Source: Bacteroidota bacterium (GTDB taxonomy: Bacteria > Bacteroidota > Bacteroidia > Chitinophagales > Saprospiraceae). From it: a stretch of DNA of 64,000 nt. Below are positions 27,940 to 37,629 of the stretch, one piece after another; the stretch's first letter is position 1, and each line of letters begins with the position of its first letter. The translations under genes and the position numbers were made by a program. The notes beneath the pieces were generated by a model. The model was not told the DNA's origin. It did no database searches and saw nothing but the letters and a program-made list of their open reading frames with translations. The DNA is taken from the NCBI GenBank assembly GCA_017858735.1, contig JAFMBH010000002.1:62001-126000 (forward strand), read 5' to 3'.

Positions 27940-30339
27940 TTAGTTTCTGAGAGGTTTATTGTTCTGAAGCATATATTGAATCCTTTCCTGTGTTTTTTGT
28001 TCGCCACACAAGGATAAGAATGCTTCTCTTTCCACATCAAGCAGATATTGTTCACTGACTTGTTGTGTTCCTGAAAGGTCACCTCCACACAACACATAAG
28101 CTATTTTCTGCGCAATTTTAATGTCATGTTCAGAGGCAAAATGACCCAATTTCAACTCATTTGCCGCTAAATACAAGGGAGCAAGACCCGTTCGGCCAAG
28201 AACAGTGATATCGTCACGTAATATAGGCTGCGTGTAATTCCTTGCTAATTGAAGTACTTTTTGCTGAGCATAAGCAATGGCTCTATCTTTATTTAGCACT
28301 ACTTCGTCGCGTCCTTTAATTAAGCTGCCATATTTGAATCCTTCATAAGCACTGGTAGCCACAGAAGCCAGGGCAATGGCTTTAAATTTTTCTATGAGGG
28401 TAGGAATTTGAACGTCACCCTCAAAAAATAAATCTGAAGCTCGAAGGGCATATTCTTTGGTACCTCCACCGCCAGGGATAAGGCCTATGCCCGCTTCTAC
28501 TAATCCTATGTAGGATTCTGCACTAACAACAGCAGCATCACAATGCATTAAAATTTCGCACCCACCGCCAAATACATAACCTTGAGTGGCTGCAACAACA
28601 GGAATAGCAGAATACCTGCAACGCAGTGTAGTTTGTTGGAAGGCGTTGACAGCCATATTTAACTGATCGAAATCTTGCTGATAGGCGAGCATGCCAATCA
28701 TCATCAAATTAGCTCCTACAGAAAAATTAGTAGCTTGATTACCAATAACCAACCCTTTCCAACCGCCATCTTCGGCCAGTTGAATGGATTCCTGAATACC
28801 CATTAACACTCCTTCTCCAATGGAGTTATGTGGACTGGTGAATTCCAGACATAACACCCCTTCGCCAATATCATGAAGAATGGTTTCGGATGTTTTGTGA
28901 ACCGGTGATTTACTTCTGTAATTATCAAGTATTACTAAGCTATCCTGACCAGGAATAGGCTGATAAGCCTTCAGTATCTGGTCGTAGTATAATTTTTTAC
29001 CGTCTTGCTTTGAATAAAAGGAAGTGAACCCGGCGCTTATCATTTCATTGACCCAGGAAGGTACTTTCTCCCCTGATTCTTTAATGAGCTGAACCCCTTT
29101 TTCAAGTCCGATAATATCCCAATACTCGAAAGGGCCTAATTCCCAGGCAAACCCGGCGCGAATGGCATCATCAATTCTGAAGAAACTATCGGCTATTTCA
29201 GGTATTCTATTGCTTGCATAAGAAAATAGAGAAACCAATGATTCTTTTATTAAAGCAGCCCCATTATCCTGAGCATCAAAAAAATGTCTGATTCTCCTTG
29301 GAAGATCATCCATCTGTTTTGCTGCTTTTAAGCTGGGAATATCAGGACGAATACTTGGTTCGTAAGTCAGAGTATTCAGATTTAAAGCTAAAATGACAGG
29401 TTTGCCCTTTTCGTCTTTCTCATTCGTTTTTTTATAAAATCCCTGACCCGATTTATTGCCCAGGAATTTATTCTCGAGTAAAAAATCAAGATAGGGAGGA
29501 ACCTCAAAGGAGGAAACTTGTTCGTCGTTGGCGCAGTTCGCCTTTAAACCTCGAATAACATTTCCTGAGGTATCATGACCTACCAGATCACCTAATCGGA
29601 AGGTGCCTGTTTTAGGTCTTCCAATAACTGGTCCGGTTAGCGCATCTACCTCCTCAATGCGAAGATTATATTTTGAGGTGAGTTGGAACACTTTTGCCAT
29701 AGCAAAAACGCCAATTCTATTGCCGATAAAAGCAGGAGTGTCCTTGCATAAAACGGTTGTTTTCCCCAGATAGTGATCTCCGTAATGCATAAAGAAATCA
29801 ATAACTTCGGGCAGTGTATCCTGGGTGGGAATAACCTCTAAGAGGCGTAAATATCGCGGCGGATTAAAAAAATGGGTGCCACAAAAATGCTTTTTAAAAT
29901 CTTCCGACCGCCCCTCACCCATAAGATGAATAGGTATTCCTGAAGTATTGCTGGTTATCAGAGAGCCACTTTTTCTAAAAGTATCCACTTTAGCAAAAAT
30001 CTCTTTTTTGATATCCAGGCGCTCAACCACCACCTCAATAACCCAGTCACAATCGGATATTTTTGAAAAATCATCTTCAAAATTTCCCGTTTTGATCCTT
30101 TTTGCAAAGGCTGCGTCATACAAAGGCGCAGGTTTAGATTTAATTGAAGCCATTAAAGCCTGGTCTGCTATTTTATTCCTGGCTTTGGGTTGTTTTTTTT
30201 CATCATCAGACAAATTATTTGGAATAATGTCTAATAACAAGACGTCGACACCTATATTGGCCAAGTGACAGGCAATACCCGATCCCATGACCCCGGAACC
30301 AAGGACCGCCGCTTTTCTTATTCTTTTTGTCATCCCCAT
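27940..30339 (-). CDS. 3-hydroxyacyl-CoA dehydrogenase / enoyl-CoA hydratase (FadN-like)
   Basis: This 799-residue fusion carries the two middle steps of beta-oxidation. The N-terminal NAD-binding Rossmann fold has VLGSGVMGSGIA (about 9-20), followed by the dehydrogenase C-terminal domains (GNRIGVFAM, GRPKTGTFRLGDLVG; about 205-440). The crotonase domain follows (about 490-690), with the oxyanion-hole segment AATQGYVFGGGCE and the catalytic region GLVEAGIGLIPGGGGT. Dehydrogenase first and hydratase second is the FadN order of Bacillus, opposite to E. coli FadB. The start could be the Met two codons in (30333). It is the first gene of a two-gene operon with the thiolase; no acyl-CoA dehydrogenase is adjacent. 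Confidence 0.93.
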   Translation of the reverse strand: MGMTKRIRKAAVLGSGVMGSGIACHLANIGVDVLLLDIIPNNLSDDEKKQPKARNKIADQALMASIKSKPAPLYDAAFAKRIKTGNFEDDFSKISDCDWVIEVVVERLDIKKEIFAKVDTFRKSGSLITSNTSGIPIHLMGEGRSEDFKKHFCGTHFFNPPRYLRLLEVIPTQDTLPEVIDFFMHYGDHYLGKTTVLCKDTPAFIGNRIGVFAMAKVFQLTSKYNLRIEEVDALTGPVIGRPKTGTFRLGDLVGHDTSGNVIRGLKANCANDEQVSSFEVPPYLDFLLENKFLGNKSGQGFYKKTNEKDEKGKPVILALNLNTLTYEPSIRPDIPSLKAAKQMDDLPRRIRHFFDAQDNGAALIKESLVSLFSYASNRIPEIADSFFRIDDAIRAGFAWELGPFEYWDIIGLEKGVQLIKESGEKVPSWVNEMISAGFTSFYSKQDGKKLYYDQILKAYQPIPGQDSLVILDNYRSKSPVHKTSETILHDIGEGVLCLEFTSPHNSIGEGVLMGIQESIQLAEDGGWKGLVIGNQATNFSVGANLMMIGMLAYQQDFDQLNMAVNAFQQTTLRCRYSAIPVVAATQGYVFGGGCEILMHCDAAVVSAESYIGLVEAGIGLIPGGGGTKEYALRASDLFFEGDVQIPTLIEKFKAIALASVATSAYEGFKYGSLIKGRDEVVLNKDRAIAYAQQKVLQLARNYTQPILRDDITVLGRTGLAPLYLAANELKLGHFASEHDIKIAQKIAYVLCGGDLSGTQQVSEQYLLDVEREAFLSLCGEQKTQERIQYMLQNNKPLRN

Positions 30340-30425
30340 CGATTTATTTCATTAGGTTTATAAATTTAGCGAAATTTCGCTACGTACAAAAATACAAAGC
30401 ATTTCCATATAAAAGCTATGAGATG

Positions 30426-31145
30426 CTAGGTATTTTTCGAAAAATATATTTTTACGAAATTAAGAAATTCTCTCTTTAAAATCACCCAGCTCAGGGAAGC
30501 AAACTGCACATCTTTGCGCAGCTCCACAGGCATGGCCTCCATTTTTATTCCTGGGGTGTTTGAAGCTAGTTTTATGACTTCTAAATCGAAAAGATATCTA
30601 TTTATCTTTGTTTTTAATAATATCTGCCGTCCTTTTTGGCTAAACCCCTTTAAGCCTCCCTGGGTATCAGTTATTTTTACTTTTAAAAACTTGCCAATAA
30701 AAAATTTCAATAATCTGGAGATTGCCGCGCGGTACCAGGGTGTTTGTTGATAGTAATCTGCCTGTCGGATACCCACCAGAATATCAATTTCTTCATTTTG
30801 CAACTTTCGGAATAATCTTACAAAATCAGCTTCAACATAAGGGAAATCAATATCTGTAAAAATGATAAATTCTGCGGTTGCCAACTTAAATCCTTCTCTG
30901 ACTGCAAACCCCTTTCCTTGATTTTCAATGTATTCTATCATTCGAATCGCGGGAATTCTTTCTTTGATATAATCAATATGTTTTTGTTCCACACCGACAA
31001 CACTACCATCATTGATGAGAATGGGTTCAATAGAAATATCACTAAGAATTAACTGAAGGCTTTCTAAATGCTGGCAAACTCTCATTTCCCAATCCTTTAT
31101 TGGATTAAAGCAAGGTAAAATCAAATGAAGTCGACTAATTGGCAT
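30426..31145 (-). CDS. Family 2 glycosyltransferase, dolichyl-phosphate-sugar synthase-like
   Basis: The 239-residue protein has a GT-A fold: LILPCFNP at the N-terminus, INDGS, the nucleotide-sugar and metal site FTDIDFPY (DxD-like) and a conserved acceptor-region segment DTQGGLKGFS. The C-terminal LFDLEVIKLA and basic tail match dolichyl/polyprenyl-phosphate glucose or mannose synthases. No transmembrane helix is apparent, so it is probably a peripheral cytoplasmic-face enzyme that charges a lipid carrier with sugar. The gene stands alone, divergent from the exbB operon and about 86 bp downstream of the beta-oxidation operon's start. Confidence 0.85.
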   Translation of the reverse strand: MPISRLHLILPCFNPIKDWEMRVCQHLESLQLILSDISIEPILINDGSVVGVEQKHIDYIKERIPAIRMIEYIENQGKGFAVREGFKLATAEFIIFTDIDFPYVEADFVRLFRKLQNEEIDILVGIRQADYYQQTPWYRAAISRLLKFFIGKFLKVKITDTQGGLKGFSQKGRQILLKTKINRYLFDLEVIKLASNTPGIKMEAMPVELRKDVQFASLSWVILKREFLNFVKIYFSKNT

Positions 31146-31305
31146 ATATATGTTGTCCCGTTAAAAAGCTAAAAATAATATTTTTTGAGTACTTATTTTT
31201 TTTATCCTTTTTTAAAGAATTTATAATTAGAAACATACAAAGTCCGTAATCAAAAGCGTTACCTTCACATAAATATTTTATTTCAACATTTGAAAAACTA
31301 AAGGT

Positions 31306-32007
31306 ATGTTCCTAAAAGGGTCGGCATTATTTTTACAAGCAACGCCAACGTTAGAAAACGCAGAAAGTGTAGAAACGGTAATGGTTTCGCAAAGTCCTAT
31401 GTCTATATTAGTTTCTGGCGGACTGATAGGTATTTTTATTTATGTAGTTCTGTTAATTTTATCTATTATAGCTGTTTATATATTTTTTGAAAGGTATAGT
31501 GCTATCAATAGATCGGAGAAAATTGATCAGCATTTTATGAATAATATCAGGTCGAATGTTGCTGCCGGAAATATTACAGCAGCCAGAGCGCTTTGTCAGG
31601 CTACTGATTCTCCGGTTTCGAGGTTGGTCGAAAAAGGACTTCAACGCATTGGAAAACCTTTGAGAGATATTGATGCCGCAGTGGAAAATGCCGGAAATCT
31701 GGAGGTTTTCAGGTTAGAAAAAAATTTATCTTCCCTCGCAAGTATTGCCGGAGCCGCTCCTATGGTCGGTTTCTTTGGAACGGTGACAGGTATGATCCTG
31801 GCTTTCTACAACATGGCCTCTCAACAAAATGTTACCCCTTCTTTGCTTGCAGGTGGTATCTATCAAGCGTTGCTTACTACCGCTTTTGGACTGGCTATCG
31901 GTATTTTTGCCTTCGTTGGCTATAATCTTTTGGTTGCCAAAGTAGATAAGGTCATTTATATGATGGAAAGAACCACCACAGAATTTATGGACATGTTGCA
32001 TGAATAA
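31306..32007 (+). CDS. exbB: ExbB/TolQ-type proton channel protein
   Basis: This 233-residue MotA/TolQ/ExbB family protein has three membrane segments: about 33-62 (ILVSGGLIGIFIYVVLLILS), about 145-170 and about 185-212. The conserved GAAPMVGFFGTVTGMI and LLTTAFGLAIGIFAFVGYN segments form the pore helices. It forms a proton channel with ExbD and powers TonB for outer-membrane transport. It is the first gene of the exbB-exbD-exbD-tonB operon (gaps 24, 10 and 30 bp), which suits a window with several TonB-dependent receptors. No clear promoter box was found in the 160 bp divergent region upstream. Confidence 0.93.
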   Translation: MFLKGSALFLQATPTLENAESVETVMVSQSPMSILVSGGLIGIFIYVVLLILSIIAVYIFFERYSAINRSEKIDQHFMNNIRSNVAAGNITAARALCQATDSPVSRLVEKGLQRIGKPLRDIDAAVENAGNLEVFRLEKNLSSLASIAGAAPMVGFFGTVTGMILAFYNMASQQNVTPSLLAGGIYQALLTTAFGLAIGIFAFVGYNLLVAKVDKVIYMMERTTTEFMDMLHE

Positions 32008-32031
32008 TTTATTGGCCTAAAATATCATAAC

Positions 32032-32433
32032 ATGGCTTTAAAAAAAAGAAGTAAGATTAGTGCTGAATTTAGTATGTCCTCACTAACTGATATTATATTT
32101 CTTTTACTCATTTTCTTTATGCTCACTTCTACTCTGGTGAAAATCGAGGCAGTAGATTTACCAGAATCTGATTCGAAAACGGTCGCCCCAGTGTCAGTTG
32201 CAGTTATGTTATATCAATCTGGAATCTATAAAATTGAATCAGCAGAAATTGAGGAATTGCAGTTAGAAAATGTATTGAGAAATAAATACCAGGAATCAGG
32301 GGCTTCAACTGATTTTACCGTGACGATAGTGGCTGAAAAAGGTACCCCGTTTGAAAGAGTAGTAAGATTAATGACGCTGGCAGAAAAAATGAAAGTTAAA
32401 GCTATTTTGGCCACCCAGCCCAGAAAAAATTAA
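32032..32433 (+). CDS. exbD: ExbD/TolR family protein (first copy)
   Basis: The 133-residue protein has a short basic cytoplasmic N-terminus, a single membrane helix starting SLTDIIFLLLIFFML, and a periplasmic domain. The Asp in SLTD is the family's essential proton-carrying residue. Periplasmic residues differ considerably from those of the second copy, although the first 30 residues are nearly identical. It lies 24 bp after exbB. Confidence 0.93.
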   Translation: MALKKRSKISAEFSMSSLTDIIFLLLIFFMLTSTLVKIEAVDLPESDSKTVAPVSVAVMLYQSGIYKIESAEIEELQLENVLRNKYQESGASTDFTVTIVAEKGTPFERVVRLMTLAEKMKVKAILATQPRKN

Positions 32434-32443
32434 GTGCTTAATT

Positions 32444-32848
32444 ATGCCTATCAAGAAAAAATCGAAAATTTCGGCCGAGTTTAATATGTCTTCTTTGACT
32501 GACATTATTTTCCTTTTGTTGATTTTCTTTATGCTTACGTCGTCTATCGTTGCCCCCAATGCATTAAATCTTAAATTACCAGGGACAAGTCAGAAGAAGG
32601 CAACGCAACAAGAAGACTACGATGAGGTTTTTATATCGAAGTCAGGCGTTTTTGAGTTAAATGGGAAAGTCAAATCTTTACCAGAAATTGAAGCGTTTTT
32701 GTTGGAAAAGTCAATGGATAAACCCGAGGATTTTAGTTTTATCATTCAACCAGAAAGAGAAACACCGGTCGAATTTGTTGTATCTATTATGGATATTGCC
32801 TTAAGACTTAAAATTAATGGGGTTTTGGCTACCGCTCCCGTTGAATAA
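32444..32848 (+). CDS. exbD: ExbD/TolR family protein (second copy)
   Basis: This 134-residue paralogue of the preceding gene has the same KISAEFNMSSLTDIIFLLLI start, including the essential Asp, and a diverged periplasmic half. It begins 10 bp after the first copy. Two ExbD paralogues in tandem are common in Bacteroidota, and the proteins may form a hetero-complex around the ExbB pentamer. The TonB/TolA-like gene follows 30 bp on. Confidence 0.93.
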   Translation: MPIKKKSKISAEFNMSSLTDIIFLLLIFFMLTSSIVAPNALNLKLPGTSQKKATQQEDYDEVFISKSGVFELNGKVKSLPEIEAFLLEKSMDKPEDFSFIIQPERETPVEFVVSIMDIALRLKINGVLATAPVE

Positions 32849-32878
32849 GATTTATTTTTTGCCTTTAAATAATATGTT

Positions 32879-33724
32879 ATGCAGGTTTTGCATGTAGAAA
32901 AGGAGAAAAAGGAAAAGAGAAGAGCAATGATACTTAGCTTCTTTTTCCATCTGGGAGCTATCATTCTGCTTATGCTCCCTCTTTTAGAATATCCAGATCC
33001 TCCTCCCGGTCAAGACGGTATCCTAATTGCTTTGGGTAATCCTGATGAAGGCACCGGGCCTATAGAACCCGGAGGTCCAGAGGAACCTACTCCCGCAGAA
33101 CCCATTGAGGAGCCTAAGCCCGAACCTAAACCTGTGGAGGAAGTTAAACCTAAGGAGAAAGTAAAAACAACTGATCCGTTAGTTTCAGAGAAGGAGTTCG
33201 AAATTAATAGAAGAAAAGCAGCGGAAAAAAAAGAAAAAGAGGAGCGGGATATTAAAGAAAAAGAGGAAGCTGCTGAAAGAGTAAGATTAGCAAAGGAAAA
33301 ACAAGAGGCGATAGATAAGGAACAGCAGGAAGCTGCTGAATTAATTAAAAATATTAAAAAGGGTTCAGGGGGTTCCTCAGGTAAACCAGGCAAAGGCGGA
33401 CAAGCTAATGGCGATGAAAATGGAAAGGTGGAAGAGGGGATTTCTACCGGAACCGGAATGGTTGGCGGTGGTTTGGGTGGAAGGGGTGTCGTTTCTTCTC
33501 CCGCTTTAAAAGATGATTCGAATAATAGGGGAAGTGTCGTAGTTGCTATTTGTCTCGATAAGGAAGGTAATGTTACCGAAGCAAAATTTCAATTGCAAGG
33601 CTCTACCATTACCTCGGGGAAATTAAGGGATCTTGCCGTGAGTAATGCTCGTCAATGGCGTTTTAAACCTGGCAATGAAGAGCGACAGTGCGGTAATATT
33701 ACCTATTCTTTTAAAATCCAATAA
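32879..33724 (+). CDS. TonB/TolA-like energy transducer
   Basis: The 281-residue protein has a basic cytoplasmic start, one membrane helix (about 16-38, ILSFFFHLGAIILLML), a Pro/Glu-rich spacer (about 60-95), and a long charged helical or coiled stretch rich in K and E (about 100-160). A Gly-rich link (about 163-205) leads to a C-terminal TonB-like beta domain (SVVVAICLDKEGNVTEAKF, then ARQWRFKPG). The Glu/Lys-rich helix resembles TolA, while the end domain and position next to ExbB/ExbD fit TonB. It should carry energy to the outer-membrane receptors in this genome. Confidence 0.88.
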   Translation: MQVLHVEKEKKEKRRAMILSFFFHLGAIILLMLPLLEYPDPPPGQDGILIALGNPDEGTGPIEPGGPEEPTPAEPIEEPKPEPKPVEEVKPKEKVKTTDPLVSEKEFEINRRKAAEKKEKEERDIKEKEEAAERVRLAKEKQEAIDKEQQEAAELIKNIKKGSGGSSGKPGKGGQANGDENGKVEEGISTGTGMVGGGLGGRGVVSSPALKDDSNNRGSVVVAICLDKEGNVTEAKFQLQGSTITSGKLRDLAVSNARQWRFKPGNEERQCGNITYSFKIQ

Positions 33725-33734
33725 TTTATTTCAA

Positions 33735-35051
33735 ATGGCATTAACCGAAAGGTATGCAGCTACCCTGGATTTTTTATTTTCCAGGTTACCTATGTTTCAA
33801 CGGGTTGGCTCCATCGCTTTTAGAGCAGACCTGACAAATATCCTTAATCTATTGGCTGGCTTGAATATGGAACTTAATAAGTTTCCTACCATTCATATAG
33901 CAGGTACGAATGGAAAAGGTTCTACCGCCCATCTTATAGCAGCTATGCTGACGGCACAAGGGTATAAAACAGGCTTATATATTTCTCCTCATTATGTAGA
34001 TTTTAGAGAAAGAATCAGAATAAATGGTCAGCTGGTTTCAAAACGTTTTGTCATCGATTTCACTGAAAGGGTAAAGCCCTTACTGGATGAAATTAATCCC
34101 TCGTTTTTTGAAATTACCTGGGTCATGGCGCTCGCCTGGTTCGAAAAGTCAAAAGTTGATGTGGCGGTCATAGAAACCGGGCTGGGCGGAAGATTGGATA
34201 GTACCAATGTGATAACTCCTGTTTTAAGTGTAATTACTAACATAGGTATGGATCATACGGCCTTTTTAGGAGACACGCTGCCTAAAATTGCCACTGAAAA
34301 AGCTGGTATTATTAAACCTGGCGTTCCCGTTGTCATTGGTGAAAAGCAAGAGGAAACAACCCCTGTTTTTAACTATTTTTCGGAAATGAATGAGGCTCCT
34401 ATCTTTTTCGCCGATGAATGTTTTTATGTACAATGTCTCGACGCTAATCTCCTTTATGCTACTTATAATGTCAGGAAAATTGGTAGTAATGATTTGTGGT
34501 TCAATGACTTAAAAGTAAATTTAGCAGGCGGATATCAGTTGAAAAATGTAAGGACCGCTTTGTGTGCCATCGATAAACTAAGGCCATTTTTTAAGGTGGA
34601 AAATGCAGCTATCATTGAAGGGTTATTACACCTGAAACGTTTGACCCGGTTTATGGGGCGGTGGCAGAAACTGGGTGATGATCCTCTCATTATTGCCGAT
34701 AGTGCCCATAATATAGAGGGTTTAACCCTGGCAATGAATCAATTAAAAGAATTATCCGCAACGGCGCTTCATCTGGTCATTGGTGTCGTTTCCGATAAGG
34801 ATATTGCTGGTATGCTCTCCCTTTTACCTAAAAACGCTACTTATTATTTTGCCAGACCTGACCTACCGAGGGGCTTAAATGCCCTCAAGTTAAAAGAACA
34901 GGCACATAGCTTTGGATTATATGGAAAAGCATACTCATCTGTGAAAAATGCGCTCAAAGCTGCTAAAAGAAAAGCAACGCCTTCCGATGTAGTCTATGTC
35001 GGAGGGAGTACCTTTGTGGTGGCTGAGGTCATTCGTTTTTCATATCCTTAA
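33735..35051 (+). CDS. folC: Bifunctional folylpolyglutamate / dihydrofolate synthase
   Basis: FolC adds glutamate to dihydropteroate and to folates. The frame opens upstream at 33645, inside the TonB-like gene, but the ATG at 33735 begins a normal FolC N-terminus (MALTERYAATLDFLFSRLPM), giving 438 residues. The Mur-ligase-type P-loop IAGTNGKGST, the GLYISPHYVDFRERI segment, IETGLGGRLDSTN and VITNIGMDHTAFLG are all present, as is the C-terminal domain with DSAHNIEG. It starts 10 bp after the TonB-like stop, so it may be carried on the exb operon transcript. The next peptidase gene starts 9 bp after it. Confidence 0.95.
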   Translation: MALTERYAATLDFLFSRLPMFQRVGSIAFRADLTNILNLLAGLNMELNKFPTIHIAGTNGKGSTAHLIAAMLTAQGYKTGLYISPHYVDFRERIRINGQLVSKRFVIDFTERVKPLLDEINPSFFEITWVMALAWFEKSKVDVAVIETGLGGRLDSTNVITPVLSVITNIGMDHTAFLGDTLPKIATEKAGIIKPGVPVVIGEKQEETTPVFNYFSEMNEAPIFFADECFYVQCLDANLLYATYNVRKIGSNDLWFNDLKVNLAGGYQLKNVRTALCAIDKLRPFFKVENAAIIEGLLHLKRLTRFMGRWQKLGDDPLIIADSAHNIEGLTLAMNQLKELSATALHLVIGVVSDKDIAGMLSLLPKNATYYFARPDLPRGLNALKLKEQAHSFGLYGKAYSSVKNALKAAKRKATPSDVVYVGGSTFVVAEVIRFSYP

Positions 35052-35060
35052 TATCAACTC

Positions 35061-36683
35061 ATGAAATCAATTTTTTCCGTCGTATTTTTCCTTTTTGCTC
35101 TTTCCCTTTCAGCGCAGACAAAGACCACCTTCCCGGTTTCTTTATTACTTGTTCCTGAAAAAACAAATTTTGAAAAAACCTCTACCTATTCTGATGTAAT
35201 GTCTTTTTTAAACGCAATTAAACAGCTTAGTCCTTATATTTCTTTGCATAACATAGGTAAAAGTACCTCGGGATTAGATATTCCTATGGCGGTTTTGGCA
35301 AATCCAATGATTTCAAATGCAGATCAGGCTAATGCGTCAGGGAAACCAGTAGTTTATATTCAGGCAAATATTCATGCCGGGGAAGTGGAAGGAAAAGAGG
35401 TAGCTATGATGTTGATGAGAGATATTTTATTGGGTGACAAAATGGATTTACTCCAAAACCAGATTATCATTTTTGTACCTATTTATAATGTGGACGGAAA
35501 TGATAAGATGGAAAAGGGTTTAAGGGCATCACAGGAAAATAGCCCCTTAGAAACAGGTACCAGGGAAAATGGTCAAGGGCTCGATTTAAATAGAGATGGC
35601 GTTAAAATGGAAGCCCCTGAAACTAAAGGAATGATTGCTAACGTTTTAAATCTTTGGGATCCTCAGCTTACGGTCGATTTACATACAACCAATGGAACCT
35701 GGCACGGATATTCCCTGACCTGGGCGCCTGGTTATTTGTCCTCAGGTGAATCGGGTCCTTATAATTATTTAAATGAGGTGATGCTTCCTTTAATAACAAA
35801 AAATGCAAAAGAAAAATACGATCTTAATTTGGGCCCATTTGGCGATTTTAGTACCAGAGAGGGTTGGCCATTGAAAAAATTTTATACCTATAATCATCAT
35901 CCAAGATATATTATTAATCAAATTGGCCTTAGAAATAGAATGTCTATTCTAAGTGAATCTTTTGCTCACGAACGTTTTTATCAACGTATTCATAGTACTT
36001 ATCATTTTGTGTATGAAATTTTGAATCATTGTAATAATCATTCGGAAGAAATTATAAAAATCAATAAACAGGCAGAATGGTCCGCCATTGAAAAGGTTAA
36101 AAATCAAGCTGGTACCCTTAAAAAAGGCGTTCGTTTTAAAATGGTACCTACCGATAAACCTCTCCAACATTTTAGAACTTACGATTATGAAAATTTCTTA
36201 AAAGAGGATGGAACAACGACTTTATTAAGAACAGGCAAAGTAGTTTATTATGATAATATAACCTATTATGCTGCCTTCAAAGATACTGTAAGTGCTTTAT
36301 TGCCAAGAGGATACATCATTCCATCGGGTTTAGATACTATCGTTGAACTTCTTCGACAACAAGGGGTAAAAGTCACAACGCTTGAAAAAAATCAACGTTT
36401 TTCAGGGGAATCTTTTTTTATAGAAAAATGGAATAAATCTCCAAGGAAATTTGAAGGACACAATATGGTATCCGTAGAAGGTACATTTAATGCCAGGGAA
36501 ATGTTGGCAAAAAAAGGCGATTTTATCGTTAATATGGCTCAACCATTAGCTAATCTTATATTTTATATGCTTGAACCTCAATCTGATGATGGGCTGCTTT
36601 CCTGGAATTTTTTCGACCATATTTTGAAAGGTTCCAATATGCCATTTTCACCCGTTGACTATCCTGTGTTTAAGTATTTTTAA
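35061..36683 (+). CDS. Secreted M14-family zinc carboxypeptidase
   Basis: The 540-residue protein has a signal peptide (about 1-18, FLFALSLSAQ). The M14 zinc site is visible as HxxE in NIHAGEVEGKE (near residues 102-106) with the third ligand in TVDLHTTNG (near 210); the core also has LDLNRDGVKMEAPET. The remainder is a long C-terminal region without a recognised domain. It is probably an exported peptidase for extracellular protein or peptide use. It follows folC by 9 bp and ends 11 bp from the convergent Gfo/Idh gene. The catalytic Glu of the last M14 motif was not assigned with confidence. Confidence 0.85.
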   Translation: MKSIFSVVFFLFALSLSAQTKTTFPVSLLLVPEKTNFEKTSTYSDVMSFLNAIKQLSPYISLHNIGKSTSGLDIPMAVLANPMISNADQANASGKPVVYIQANIHAGEVEGKEVAMMLMRDILLGDKMDLLQNQIIIFVPIYNVDGNDKMEKGLRASQENSPLETGTRENGQGLDLNRDGVKMEAPETKGMIANVLNLWDPQLTVDLHTTNGTWHGYSLTWAPGYLSSGESGPYNYLNEVMLPLITKNAKEKYDLNLGPFGDFSTREGWPLKKFYTYNHHPRYIINQIGLRNRMSILSESFAHERFYQRIHSTYHFVYEILNHCNNHSEEIIKINKQAEWSAIEKVKNQAGTLKKGVRFKMVPTDKPLQHFRTYDYENFLKEDGTTTLLRTGKVVYYDNITYYAAFKDTVSALLPRGYIIPSGLDTIVELLRQQGVKVTTLEKNQRFSGESFFIEKWNKSPRKFEGHNMVSVEGTFNAREMLAKKGDFIVNMAQPLANLIFYMLEPQSDDGLLSWNFFDHILKGSNMPFSPVDYPVFKYF

Positions 36684-36694
36684 GAGGATTAAAT

Positions 36695-37627
36695 TTAAGA
36701 TGGTCTGGATTTTAGGTTATCGATAATCTGCTGAGCAAGTTGCAAAGCTTTTACCCCATCATTTACTGTAACAACGGGCTGTTTCTTATAAAATATAGCT
36801 TCTGCAAAGGAACGCAATTCTTCCTTCAAGGCATTATGATGCAAAAAAACAGGCATTTCTGTTTCATAATGTAAAGATGAACGTGAGATAATCTGGCTTT
36901 TTTTCTCTAAAAAATCCATGCTAATGTAAGCATCAGGTTGAAACAAACGCATTTTCCGCATTTTTTTCATCGAAATTCGAGAGGAGGTTACATTGGCTAC
37001 TGCACCATTTGCAAATTCAATTCTTGCATTGGCAATGTCAGGAGTAGGACTTAAAATAGCTACCCCATTTGCTCTGATATCTGTGATTTCGAAGGGAATA
37101 AGTTGTAATATAAGGTCTAAATCATGAATCATCAAATCTAAAACAACGGAAACATCAGTTCCCCGTGCATTGAAAGGTGCCAGTCTATGGACTTCTATAA
37201 ACATCGGATGTAATCCGAGATCTTTGACACTTAACCAGGCAGGATTGAAGCGTTCGATATGTCCAACCTGAACTACGGGGTAAGTTTGTTTATCATTGAA
37301 CCAGTTTTTTAAGGAAATAGCTTCCTCCAGCGTATCCGTTATGGGTTTTTCAATGAATAAATGTTTATCATAGGATAAAACCTGTTTTGCATAAAAATAA
37401 TGAAAAGAGGTTGGGACAGACAAAATAATGGCGTCAGAAGCTTCAATTAAGGAAGCTGCATTGTTAAAAGAGGTCCATTGGGATAAATCAGGCGATGAGT
37501 CGCCTATTTGTGGGTCATTATCGTGAAATCCAGCGACGGTGAACCATTCAGGTAATTCATTGAGTTGTTTTAATATTAACTTCCCTAAATGACCTGCACC
37601 AATGACTCCAACTGTAATCATAGCCAC
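36695..37627 (-). CDS. Gfo/Idh/MocA family oxidoreductase
   Basis: This 310-residue NAD(P)-dependent oxidoreductase has the Rossmann motif GVIGAGHLGK at the start and the family's EKPITDT cofactor and active-site segment, followed by the C-terminal alpha/beta domain with LDLMIHDLDLIL (conserved acid/His). The substrates of such proteins are sugars or other polyols and cannot be told from sequence alone. It is the last gene of the eight-gene minus-strand cluster, only 2 bp after the 102-residue membrane protein. Its convergent neighbour is the M14 peptidase gene. Confidence 0.9.
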   Translation of the reverse strand: MAMITVGVIGAGHLGKLILKQLNELPEWFTVAGFHDNDPQIGDSSPDLSQWTSFNNAASLIEASDAIILSVPTSFHYFYAKQVLSYDKHLFIEKPITDTLEEAISLKNWFNDKQTYPVVQVGHIERFNPAWLSVKDLGLHPMFIEVHRLAPFNARGTDVSVVLDLMIHDLDLILQLIPFEITDIRANGVAILSPTPDIANARIEFANGAVANVTSSRISMKKMRKMRLFQPDAYISMDFLEKKSQIISRSSLHYETEMPVFLHHNALKEELRSFAEAIFYKKQPVVTVNDGVKALQLAQQIIDNLKSRPS

Positions 37628-37629
37628 GG

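Noticed and set aside
33010..33393. Serine-rich antisense open frame of 127 codons opposite the TonB-like gene
   Set aside because: Its composition is the complement of the Pro/Glu/Lys-rich repeat and shows no independent coding pattern.
33645..33734. Longer folC start
   Set aside because: It overlaps the TonB-like gene in another frame; the ATG at 33735 gives the normal FolC N-terminus.
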